The translations under genes were made by a program, and so were the position numbers. This document shows, one piece after another, positions 1 through 5,353 of a DNA stretch of 12,303 nt (its first letter is position 1; every line of letters starts with the position of its first letter). Source of the DNA: an uncultured Oscillospiraceae bacterium (GTDB lineage: Bacteria; Bacillota; Clostridia; Oscillospirales; Oscillospiraceae); NCBI GenBank assembly GCA_944385645.1, contig CALWYA010000029.1:1-12303 (forward strand), read 5' to 3'. The notes beneath the pieces were generated by a model. It worked only from the letters and a program-made list of their open reading frames with translations, searched no databases and was not told the origin of the DNA.

Positions 1-233
1 ATGCCCGCCCAGGTGGCGGCGATGCCGTACTTCCAGCCGAACTGTCCGGCGTAGCCCACAAAGACCACGGCGGAGAAATAGGAGGTGCCGTAGGCGAAGG
101 CGGTGAGCCAGGGGCCCACGCTCCGCCCGCCCAGCACGAAGCCGTTCACATCGGCGGCGCTCTTGCGGCAGTACAGGCCGATGCCCACCATCACCGCAAA
201 AAACGCCAGCAGTAATCCGAGTTTGATTGCCAT
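1..233 (-). CDS. Sodium:solute symporter family protein, N-terminal part
   Basis: Only the first 77 codons are present; the gene runs off the left edge. The N-terminus is a hydrophobic first helix (about residues 3-21), then a short charged stretch and the segment FVLGGRSVGPWLTAFAYGTS, followed by a second hydrophobic segment with YFSAVVFVGYAGQFGWKYG. This GGRS-x-GPW...G-T-x-x-S pattern is typical of the SSS family (PutP/PanF-like sodium symporters), integral membrane proteins that import small solutes with Na+. The substrate cannot be told from this fragment. The start at 233 is supported by a purine-rich site (GAGAGGA) about 10 bases upstream and by a strong promoter at 280-308. It is transcribed independently of the upstream operon, which ends in a terminator at 336-366. 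Confidence 0.85.
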   Translation of the reverse strand, partial: MAIKLGLLLAFFAVMVGIGLYCRKSAADVNGFVLGGRSVGPWLTAFAYGTSYFSAVVFVGYAGQFGWKYGIAATWAG

Positions 234-279
234 AGGGACCATTCCTCTCTCGCGGAACTTCGCCGCTTTGTACCGTTGA

Positions 280-308
280 AGTGTAACGCATAAAAGCGAA
301 AAAGTCAA
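280..308 (-). promoter_or_regulatory. Sigma-A type promoter of the symporter gene
   Basis: On the minus strand a -35 box TTGACT (303-308) is followed by a 17-base spacer and a -10 box TACACT (280-285). Transcription would start near 273 and give a leader of about 40 bases before the ATG at 233. It lies just downstream of the preceding operon's terminator. Confidence 0.75.
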
Positions 309-335
309 GGGGGTTTGAAAAATTTTTTCCCGGGC

Positions 336-366
336 AAAAAAATTCCCCGGCGCTTGCGCGCCGGGG
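336..366 (-). terminator. Rho-independent terminator of the PadR operon
   Basis: A perfect 9-bp stem CCCCGGCGC/GCGCCGGGG (345-353 and 358-366) has a 4-base loop. On the minus strand it is followed by AA and then seven T. It begins 19 bases past the stop codon of the secreted-protein gene, so it should end transcription of that operon. Confidence 0.85.
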
Positions 367-384
367 TGCAAAGCAGACGCCGGG

Positions 385-828
385 TTATCGAATGGTCCCG
401 TCGGGGGAGCAGGTCATGGAAATATTGACTGGAACTGTTCCCTCCGTTGCGTGCGACAGCTTGGCCGACAGGGAGACGGTACCGCCGGACTCCCGAATCC
501 GCTCCGACCCGTACCGCCAGCCGTCATAGGTCTCATAGTCGCTCTCGGACTCCTCCACCCAGGCCTCGTCGCCGTCATAGCCGAAGGTGGCGGTCAGGGT
601 CACCTCGGCAATCCGCTCACCGTCATAGTTCACATAACTGGTCTTATGGGCCGTTCTGGACGTCCGCAGCAAAGAATTGCTCAGTTCCAGCACGGTAACG
701 ATCTCCAGCCGACCGTCCTCCGACACCGTGACCGAGATATTCCGGTCATCGGACTGGACGGCGCCCGCCGGGAGCGCCGCCGCACAGAGCATCATCACAC
801 ACAGGGCAAACGATACCAGTTTCTTCAT
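385..828 (-). CDS. Small secreted protein of unknown function
   Basis: 147 residues. Residues 1-23 form a signal peptide (KK start, hydrophobic core, AGA before the probable cleavage site); there is no lipobox cysteine, so export to the outside or cell wall is expected. The mature part is rich in beta-forming Ser/Thr/Val, with a central AEVTLTATFGYDGDEA stretch, then YDGWRYGSE, SGGTVSLSAKLS and a C-terminal MTCSPDGTIR. From memory, short exported proteins of gut Firmicutes share this pattern (TLTATFSYDG, YDGW, GGTVSLSAKL, CSPxGTI), but I cannot name a family. It is the last gene of a three-gene operon: its ATG overlaps the upstream stop by 4 bases (ATGA), so translation is probably coupled. 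A terminator follows. Function unknown. Confidence 0.8.
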   Translation of the reverse strand: MKKLVSFALCVMMLCAAALPAGAVQSDDRNISVTVSEDGRLEIVTVLELSNSLLRTSRTAHKTSYVNYDGERIAEVTLTATFGYDGDEAWVEESESDYETYDGWRYGSERIRESGGTVSLSAKLSHATEGTVPVNISMTCSPDGTIR

Positions 829-1199
829 TCTACTTCCCTCTCAATCACTAAGACTTCTGTTACTTCCACACTCTTCGGGGTGCTCCACAGATGAACCCCC
901 CACGCGCCAACGCCGATCAGGGCAAGGATCAGCACGGCCACCAGAGCCCGCCGCGCCACCCCCTCCCGCTGCCGGGCCTGACGCAGCTCCTCCGGGTCCA
1001 GATTTTCCAGCAGCTCCCGGGCCGTCTCCGCCGGGTCCCCCAGGTACCGCGCCACCTCCGCCGGGTCGGCCTCGGGCCGCTCCCGGAGATAGTCCTCCGC
1101 CCCCCGGCGGACCTGGGCGGTCAGCCGCCTCCGGAGGGAGCGGGGACAGGCCAGATGCCGGTCCAACCGCCGGAAATAGTCCCGCAGCGCTCCGCTCAT
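825..1199 (-). CDS. PadR-associated small membrane protein (DUF1700/HAAS-like)
   Basis: 124 residues. The first ~80 are charged and helical, with LDRHLACPRSLRRRLTAQVR and a later EVARYLGDPAETARELLE. Residues 84-103 are a single hydrophobic helix, followed by an outside tail of about 20 residues rich in Val and Glu. A helical N-domain with a LGDP-type turn, one or more C-terminal membrane segments and a padR gene directly upstream is the usual arrangement of DUF1700/DUF6120 (HAAS-type) proteins; the assignment is by pattern and context only. Both ends overlap neighbours by 4 bases (ATGA), so the three products are probably made in fixed proportion. A role as membrane partner in the signal read by PadR is inference. 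Confidence 0.75.
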   Translation of the reverse strand: MSGALRDYFRRLDRHLACPRSLRRRLTAQVRRGAEDYLRERPEADPAEVARYLGDPAETARELLENLDPEELRQARQREGVARRALVAVLILALIGVGAWGVHLWSTPKSVEVTEVLVIEREVE

Positions 1200-1576
1200 G
1201 ACTCTCCCTCCCCTTCCTCCTGCTCCAGCACCCGGTCCAGGGCCCGGATATAGCGCCGGTACTCCTCCATCAGCCGGTCCAGATAGGCCTCCCCCTTGGG
1301 GGTGATGGCGAAATAGACCCGGGTGCGGTTGTCCTCGGACACCACCTTGCCCTGTTCCCGGATACAGCCCCGGTCCTGGAGCCGGTAGATGGACAGGTAC
1401 ATGGTGTTGAAGGTGATGACGCCCCCGCTGCGCTGGGCGGCGGCGCTCATCATCTCATAGGTGTACATGGGCTTCTCCCGGAGAAGATGGAGCACGATCA
1501 GCTCAGAGGTGGCTTTTTTCAGCGCCGTATTCATGTTGGCGGGATGGCCGCCCGCCTCGGTGGGTTCTTTTTTCAT
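1196..1576 (-). CDS. PadR family transcriptional regulator
   Basis: 126 residues, normal for short PadR proteins. A winged helix-turn-helix fills about residues 21-100: SELIVLHLLREKPMYTYEMM, then FNTMYLSIYRLQDRGCI (recognition helix and start of the wing), NRTRVYFAITPKGEAYL (wing), and a C-terminal dimerisation helix EEYRRYIRALDRVLEQ. PadR proteins usually repress their own operon and a neighbouring membrane or export gene. The first residues before Met15 look unconserved, so Met15 (ATG at 1532-1534) is an alternative start; neither ATG has a strong ribosome binding site. I kept 1576 because a good promoter lies just upstream and AAGG sits about 15 bases before it. It is the first gene of the operon, overlapping the next by 4 bases. 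Autoregulation through the palindrome at 1591-1600 is inference. Confidence 0.88.
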   Translation of the reverse strand: MKKEPTEAGGHPANMNTALKKATSELIVLHLLREKPMYTYEMMSAAAQRSGGVITFNTMYLSIYRLQDRGCIREQGKVVSEDNRTRVYFAITPKGEAYLDRLMEEYRRYIRALDRVLEQEEGEGES

Positions 1577-1590
1577 GGTACTTCAACCAG

Positions 1591-1600
1591 CCTTGCAAGG
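1591..1600. promoter_or_regulatory. Palindrome at the padR start site, possible operator
   Basis: CCTTGCAAGG is a perfect 10-bp palindrome lying just downstream of the padR -10 box, about where transcription should begin. Position and symmetry fit an autoregulatory operator, but it does not match the better known ATGT/ACAT PadR half-sites. Confidence 0.35.
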
Positions 1601-1604
1601 TTTG

Positions 1605-1637
1605 ATTATATTGTAGCAGAAAATTTCCATTTTTCAA
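1605..1637 (-). promoter_or_regulatory. Promoter of the PadR operon
   Basis: On the minus strand TTGAAA (1632-1637) is followed by 16 bases and TACAAT (1610-1615). A perfect TATAAT (1605-1610) overlaps by one base and is an alternative -10 box with a spacer of 21 bases. Transcription would start close to 1595-1603, giving a short leader before the ATG at 1576. Confidence 0.6.
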
Positions 1638-1649
1638 TGATATTTATTA

Positions 1650-1678
1650 TTGACAATCAACTAACGAAGTGATATGGT
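1650..1678 (+). promoter_or_regulatory. Promoter of the lipoprotein gene at 1878
   Basis: A perfect TTGACA (1650-1655) is followed by a 17-base spacer and TATGGT (1673-1678). It faces away from the padR promoter, and the two -35 boxes are only about 12 bases apart, so a protein bound here could control both. Its transcript would start near 1685. Confidence 0.6.
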
Positions 1679-1740
1679 AAAGACAGAAGATGCCTGTATC
1701 CGATGATTTCAGGTTTCGATGCGAGAAAGGGGTGAGGCCA

Positions 1741-1752
1741 ATGGGCTTTTAG
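1741..1752 (+). other. Three-codon open frame with a strong ribosome binding site
   Basis: ATG GGC TTT TAG is preceded by AAAGGGGTGAGG (1726-1737), nearly the full Shine-Dalgarno sequence, at suitable spacing. Such a good start followed at once by a stop could be a minimal leader peptide in the long untranslated region of the lipoprotein gene, or the stump of a gene cut off by rearrangement. Neither can be decided from the sequence. Confidence 0.3.
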
Positions 1753-1877
1753 TAAAATGAAGATAAATTCCAATTTGTTAAGAATCAACTTATAGTGACG
1801 ATGTTACCATCGACTTGCTGGCATTGTAATAATATATCGCAGTTGATGTACCTAACTAACAGAAGAGGGGAGGCTAT

Positions 1878-2411
1878 ATGATAAATAACGTTGCTAGAAA
1901 GGTCATTTGTTTGCTGTTCTCCTTTTCTTTGCCTATTTTTGGGGCTGCAATACTTTGTAGCTGCTCCGATTCAAATCAGGTGCAGACAGATGATGGTTCT
2001 CGTTCCTTGATCGATTCTGCTTCTGAAGAAAAGGACGAAGAGACTTCTGAAGGAGACACACTGGGTGTTACGCTTGACAGCGGGAGTGGGGACCTGCTGG
2101 GCACGGCATCTGACATTGTAACGGTAGGTGACAGAAGCGTCCTCATTACCATCCATTTTGAATATGAAATCAAGGAGGACACCTATCAAATCGGCGATGT
2201 GCTGGATGCAAAAGCGGAAAATGTGGACGGCTGGGTCTATGTTGCGAGAGATGTGTTGGTTGATACGGAAAATATCTTGTTCAATACTAATCACACAAAA
2301 GCGGTTGTTCCGATCACCTACAGCGCCAGTTTGGGTGAGGGGATGGCTTTGTATGACGACACTGTCCAAATTGATCTGTCGGGTGATCTTGCCGCGGATG
2401 GTGACGCATGA
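1878..2411 (+). CDS. Putative lipoprotein of unknown function
   Basis: 177 residues. The N-terminus is a lipoprotein signal: Arg/Lys near residue 8, a hydrophobic core, and LCSC at 27-30, so Cys30 is the likely lipidated residue; the preceding LC departs a little from the standard L-A/S-G/A-C box. After it comes an acidic Ser/Glu/Asp linker (about 31-60) and then a domain of alternating Val/Ile strands (about 62-175) containing VLITIHFEYEIKEDTYQIGD and GWVYVARDVLV. I recognise no catalytic motif or family; a binding or surface role is a guess. The start is supported by GGGGAGG just upstream. Base use is clearly less GC-rich than in the rest of the window, which suggests a different origin. 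Confidence 0.75.
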   Translation: MINNVARKVICLLFSFSLPIFGAAILCSCSDSNQVQTDDGSRSLIDSASEEKDEETSEGDTLGVTLDSGSGDLLGTASDIVTVGDRSVLITIHFEYEIKEDTYQIGDVLDAKAENVDGWVYVARDVLVDTENILFNTNHTKAVVPITYSASLGEGMALYDDTVQIDLSGDLAADGDA

Positions 2412-2484
2412 ATTCCGGTTCGCACAGGCGGCGGTGGGAAGGGAGGCCAACGCCCTCCCCTGGGAGGCCGAGGAGGCCGCCTGA
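2398..2484 (+). other. Short GC-rich coding-like tail, possible gene remnant
   Basis: In a frame different from the lipoprotein gene, an ATG at 2398 opens 28 codons ending in TGA at 2484, with mostly G or C at third positions and a sensible peptide ending in NALPWEAEEAA. It starts exactly where base composition returns to the level of the flanking genome. It could be the 3' end of a resident gene whose front was lost when the AT-rich segment arrived. It is too short to be sure it was ever coding. Confidence 0.25.
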
Positions 2485-2492
2485 CCCGCTCT

Positions 2493-2508
2493 AAACAAAC
2501 ATCCCCCG
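2493..2508. repeat. 16-base direct repeat, copy 1
   Basis: AAACAAACATCCCCCG here is identical to 3690-3705, where it is the A-rich side and left stem arm of a working terminator. At this copy the right arm and T run are missing, so it cannot fold the same way. The two copies bracket the genes at 2543-3100 and 3211-3648. Confidence 0.8.
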
Positions 2509-2542
2509 AAAGCTATGACATCCCAACAGACAAGGAGGGCGC

Positions 2543-3100
2543 ATGAACATGAGGAAAAGGCTGACTGCAAAATTTCTGGCGCTGACCATGCTTTTCTGCG
2601 CGTTTGCAAGCGGATGTGACGTCTCTGAGGCGGAGGTGACGCCCGAGGGGGCGGATCCCGGGCAGACCAGCGGCGTCGCGGAGACGCCCGGGGAAGCAGA
2701 TCCTGGGCAGACCGGCGGCGTCGCGGAGACGCCCGAGCTGGTGTTCGTCCCCATGGCGGAGGATATGGTCCCGGACACGTCCTTTTCAGGGAAAACGCCG
2801 GTCAAAGAAAAGCCCGTTACAAGTCGCGGCATAGAGTGGTATCAGGAGGAGGGGGACCCGGCGTTTCAGATCTGGGTCCAGAATGACGCGGAGTATGAGA
2901 TGAAGGTCACGATCGAATATGACGGGATGCCGCACAACGGCGAGATGGTGTTCTGGGTCCCCCCACATGAGGGCGGCGGCGGTTATGTGGACTCCGCGGT
3001 GGAAGAGACCACGTACGAGCTGGATTTCCAGACGGAAAACGGAGTTGTGCAGGGCTCCTGCACGGTCCGGACCTCTGCGGAGCCGTTTGCGGAGGCGTGA
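2543..3100 (+). CDS. Putative lipoprotein with an internal tandem repeat
   Basis: 185 residues. Positive start (MRKR), hydrophobic core and lipobox ASGC, with Cys25 as the lipidated residue. Residues 33-62 are two copies of a 15-residue unit (TP--ADPGQT-GVAE) followed by TPE, a flexible Pro/Gly/Thr linker lifting the rest off the membrane. Residues about 95-178 form a strand-rich domain with IEWYQEEGDPAFQIWVQND, VTIEYDG and VFWVPPHEGGGGYVDS, resembling a small beta-sandwich; I know no family for it. AAGGAGG lies 4 bases before the first ATG and 10 before the second (residue 3, at 2549), so Met3 is an equally possible start. A weak promoter candidate (TAAACA, 16 bases, TATGAC at 2514) lies upstream. 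Probably co-transcribed with the next gene, 110 bases on. Confidence 0.75.
   Translation: MNMRKRLTAKFLALTMLFCAFASGCDVSEAEVTPEGADPGQTSGVAETPGEADPGQTGGVAETPELVFVPMAEDMVPDTSFSGKTPVKEKPVTSRGIEWYQEEGDPAFQIWVQNDAEYEMKVTIEYDGMPHNGEMVFWVPPHEGGGGYVDSAVEETTYELDFQTENGVVQGSCTVRTSAEPFAEA
2639..2728 (+). repeat. Two tandem 45-base units inside the lipoprotein gene
   Basis: Units at 2639-2683 and 2684-2728 encode TPEGADPGQTSGVAE and TPGEADPGQTGGVAE, then a partial third unit TPE. The frame is kept. Most differences cluster at the second and third codons after the unit start. Such units can change in number by slippage and alter linker length. Confidence 0.85.
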
Positions 3101-3210
3101 TTTTCCCAGGCGTGGTTCCGGCAAGTCACAGGATACGCTCGGGCCCTCCGGCGCGGGGCGCGGGGGAGAGCCGGCAGAAAGGAGACCCGACAGCACTGGG
3201 GGGAAAGGAT

Positions 3211-3648
3211 ATGAACTTATCAAAACGTGACAAGATTGTGATCGCCGCTGTCATGGCGGGGGTCCTTGCCGTGGCCGCCGGCCTGTTCCTGTTTTTGCAG
3301 CTGTTCCAGGACCGGCTGATCCCCGACTCCCTGACGGCGGAGGAGGTCGACCGGGTGGCGGTGGTGCATATCCGGAGGGACGGGTCCGCACTTGCGGACA
3401 CCTCGACCACCGAGCTCACTGACCCGGAGGAGATCCGGCAGGTCCTCCGCGTCATCCGGGAGATAGAACTCGCTTCCATCAATATGCCCATGGACGGAGA
3501 GCGCCGTCTGACGGTTTCCTTTTTCTCCGCCGGCCAGGAGCTGGGAACGGTCACGGTGGATTCCAACGGGGTCTGCGCGTCGTCCTTCCTGGGGCCCGGC
3601 AACCATGTCGCCCGCTCCGGCTTTGACGAGCTGTTTCCGGAAGCCTGA
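3211..3648 (+). CDS. Membrane-anchored protein of unknown function
   Basis: 145 residues from the ATG at 3211. The same frame is open back to a GTG at 3097, but that part (rich in Pro, Arg and Gly) does not look like protein, and GGGGGAAAGG sits right before 3211. Residues about 9-31 are one membrane helix after a short basic inside segment (NLSKRDK). The outside part (about 32-145) has an alternating pattern with VDRVAVVHIRRDGS, ELTDPEEIRQVLRVIREIE, RRLTVSFFSAGQELGTVTVDS and GFDELF, like small exported domains that follow lipoproteins in Firmicutes. No catalytic residues stand out and no family is recognised. It is the last gene before the terminator at 3700-3737 and probably shares a transcript with the lipoprotein upstream. 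Confidence 0.75.
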   Translation: MNLSKRDKIVIAAVMAGVLAVAAGLFLFLQLFQDRLIPDSLTAEEVDRVAVVHIRRDGSALADTSTTELTDPEEIRQVLRVIREIELASINMPMDGERRLTVSFFSAGQELGTVTVDSNGVCASSFLGPGNHVARSGFDELFPEA

Positions 3649-3689
3649 GCGCCCCTGGTTCAGGTGGGCGTCCGCCGCTGTCCCCGACC

Positions 3690-3705
3690 AAACAAACATC
3701 CCCCG
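3690..3705. repeat. 16-base direct repeat, copy 2
   Basis: Identical to 2493-2508. Here it belongs to an intact terminator, forming the A-rich flank and the first bases of the left stem arm. Confidence 0.8.
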
Positions 3706-3737
3706 GCGCATGCGCGCCGGGGGACGTTTTTGTTTTC
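3690..3737. terminator. Bidirectional terminator between converging transcripts
   Basis: A perfect 10-bp stem CCCCCGGCGC/GCGCCGGGGG (3700-3709 and 3714-3723) has a 4-base loop. On the plus strand it is followed by AC and GTTTTTGTTTT; on the minus strand by ATGTTTGTTT. It lies between the plus-strand membrane-protein gene (ends 3648) and the minus-strand pyruvate kinase gene (ends 3738) and should stop transcription from both sides. Confidence 0.88.
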
Positions 3738-5177
3738 TCACATATTTTCCTCGTCGATGATCTGGGCCTTGATCAGGTTGGTGGAGCCGCTCTTGCCCAG
3801 GGGGACGCCGGCGGTGATGACCACCGTGTCCCCGTTGTGGACCAGCCCCTCCTTCAGGGCCACCTCGGCGGACAGGGAGAAGATCCGGTCGGTGGAGTTG
3901 ACCTCCCCGGTGAGGAAGGGGATGACCCCCCAGGAGATGGCCAGCTGCCGGCGGACCTTCTCGTGCATGGTGAGGGCGGCCACCGGGCAGGCGGGCCGGA
4001 ACCGGCAGATCATCCGGGCGGTGCGGCCCGAGCTGGTGGCGGCCAGGATGGCCTTGGCCTCCAGGTCCATGGCGGTCAGACAGCAGGTGTGGGTGATGGC
4101 GTCGTTGATGTTGCCGGCGGGGACCACCCGCTGCTTGCGGAACTGCCGCCAGTAGTGGATGGACTGCTCGGCCTCGGTGACGATCTCCACCATGGCGGTG
4201 AGGGCCTCCACCGGGTACTTGCCCCCGGCGGTCTCGCCGGAGAGCATGACGCAGCTGGTGCCGTCAAAGACGGCGTTGGCCACGTCGGACACCTCGGCCC
4301 GGGTGGGCCGGGGGTTGCGCATCATGGAGTCCAGCATCTGGGTGGCGGTGATCACCGGCTTGCCCGCCTGGAGGCCCTTGCGGATGATCTGCTTCTGGAG
4401 GATGGGCACCCGGGCGGCGGGGATCTCCACCCCCAGGTCGCCCCGGGCCACCATGATGCCGTCGGCGGCGGTGAGGATCTCGTCGATGTTGTCCACGCCC
4501 TCCTGGTTCTCGATCTTGGCGATGATGCGCACGTCGTCCCCGCCGAAGGAGTGGAGGACCTCCCGCACCGCCTGGACGTCGGCGGCCCGGCGGACGAAGG
4601 AGGCGGCGATGAAGTCAAAGTCGTTCTCCACGGCGAACTGGATGTCGGAGATGTCCTTCTCCGTCAGGGCGGGCAGGTGGATGTGGACGCCGGGGATGTT
4701 GATGGACTTGTTGTTGGACAGGGGGCCGCCGTTCTCCACGGTGCAGCGGATGTCCTGCCCCTCGATCTCCTCCACCCGCAGGGCCACCAGGCCGTCGTCG
4801 ATGAGGATCTCCTGGCCGGGCTGCAGCTCGGCGTGGAGCTGGGGATAGGTGACCGACACGTGGTGCTGGTCCCCCTCCTCCTCCCGGGTGGTGAGGGTGA
4901 AGGGGTCCCCTGCCTCCAGGGCGATCGATTTGCCGGCAAAGGTGCGGATGCGGATCTCGGGGCCCTTGGTGTCCAGGATGGTGGCCACCGGCCGGCCCAT
5001 GGTGTCCCGCACCGACTTGAGCATGGCCAGCCGGGCCAGGTGCTCCTCGTGGCTGCCGTGGGAGAAGTTGAACCGGGCGGCGTCCATGCCGGTGCGGATG
5101 AGGGTGCGGATGGTGTCCTCGTTGTCCACCGCCGGCCCCAGGGTGCAGATGATCTTGGTCTTTCTGGTCGAGAGCAT
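3738..5177 (-). CDS. pyk: Pyruvate kinase
   Basis: Converts phosphoenolpyruvate and ADP to pyruvate and ATP, the last step of glycolysis, in the cytoplasm. 479 residues from the ATG at 5177, chosen because GAAAGGAG lies 8 bases upstream and the protein then begins with the usual MLSTRKTKIICTLGPA; the frame continues open to 5357 but that part has no family resemblance. Visible motifs: RFNFSHG (35-41), DTKGPEIR (69-76), IIAKIENQEGVDN with catalytic Lys221 and metal-binding Glu223, ARGDLGVEIP (244-253), and ATQMLDSM...PTRAEVSDVANAVFDG (278-306). Glu74 in GPEIR matches the residue that, by homology to rabbit muscle enzyme Glu117, marks K+-dependent enzymes. The length fits the form without the extra C-terminal PEP-utilising domain seen in Bacillus. 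Single-gene unit with its own promoter. Confidence 0.97.
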   Translation of the reverse strand: MLSTRKTKIICTLGPAVDNEDTIRTLIRTGMDAARFNFSHGSHEEHLARLAMLKSVRDTMGRPVATILDTKGPEIRIRTFAGKSIALEAGDPFTLTTREEEGDQHHVSVTYPQLHAELQPGQEILIDDGLVALRVEEIEGQDIRCTVENGGPLSNNKSINIPGVHIHLPALTEKDISDIQFAVENDFDFIAASFVRRAADVQAVREVLHSFGGDDVRIIAKIENQEGVDNIDEILTAADGIMVARGDLGVEIPAARVPILQKQIIRKGLQAGKPVITATQMLDSMMRNPRPTRAEVSDVANAVFDGTSCVMLSGETAGGKYPVEALTAMVEIVTEAEQSIHYWRQFRKQRVVPAGNINDAITHTCCLTAMDLEAKAILAATSSGRTARMICRFRPACPVAALTMHEKVRRQLAISWGVIPFLTGEVNSTDRIFSLSAEVALKEGLVHNGDTVVITAGVPLGKSGSTNLIKAQIIDEENM

Positions 5178-5229
5178 ATCAAAAACTCCTTTCTTGGGAG
5201 AAATGCGGATCGCTTGCTTTTCCAGCACT

Positions 5230-5258
5230 ATCATACCGGAAAGTCCGCCTGCTGGGAA
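5230..5258 (-). promoter_or_regulatory. Promoter candidate of pyk
   Basis: On the minus strand TTCCCA (5253-5258), a 17-base spacer and TATGAT (5230-5235). The -10 box is good and the -35 box weak. The transcript would start near 5223, about 45 bases before the ATG, and the site lies just past the terminator of the upstream gene. Confidence 0.5.
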
Positions 5259-5272
5259 GGGGATATTTTCAT

Positions 5273-5319
5273 AAAAATCCGCCCCGTCTGCCGGAAAAAT
5301 CCGGCAAAACAGGGGCGGA
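5273..5319 (-). terminator. Terminator of the serine hydrolase-CapA operon
   Basis: A nested hairpin: outer stem TCCGCCCC/GGGGCGGA (5278-5285 with 5312-5319) and inner stem TGCCGG/CCGGCA (5289-5294 with 5301-5306), joined by an uneven internal loop. On the minus strand it is followed by a run of five T. It begins 34 bases after the CapA-like gene's stop. Confidence 0.8.
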
Positions 5320-5353
5320 CAGAGAAAATTTATACGGGAATTTAACAGAAGGT

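Larger units (their letters stand above)
1577..1877. other. AT-rich intergenic region with divergent promoters
   Basis: About 300 bases without a convincing gene, much more AT-rich than the flanking operons. It holds a minus-strand promoter for padR, a plus-strand promoter for the lipoprotein gene at 1878, a 10-bp palindrome (1591-1600), a 3-codon open frame with a strong Shine-Dalgarno sequence (1741-1752), a 12-codon frame without its own ribosome site (1757-1795) and a small hairpin CGATG-TTAC-CATCG (1799-1812). The lipoprotein transcript would have a leader of almost 200 bases. Confidence 0.6.

Noticed and set aside
1971..2609. 212-codon minus-strand frame across the lipoprotein gene
   Set aside because: It overlaps a plus-strand gene with clear lipoprotein signal and ribosome site, lacks its own ribosome site, and has an irregular composition.
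3097..3210. Extension of the membrane-protein gene to a GTG at 3097
   Set aside because: The Pro/Arg/Gly-rich peptide looks non-coding, and the ATG at 3211 has its own ribosome site and begins a normal basic start before the membrane helix.
3837..5345. Long open frame on the plus strand opposite pyruvate kinase (502 codons)
   Set aside because: It is a mirror of the GC-rich codons of pyk, with a Gly/Val/Asp/His/Leu-rich low-complexity product and no ribosome site or family motif.
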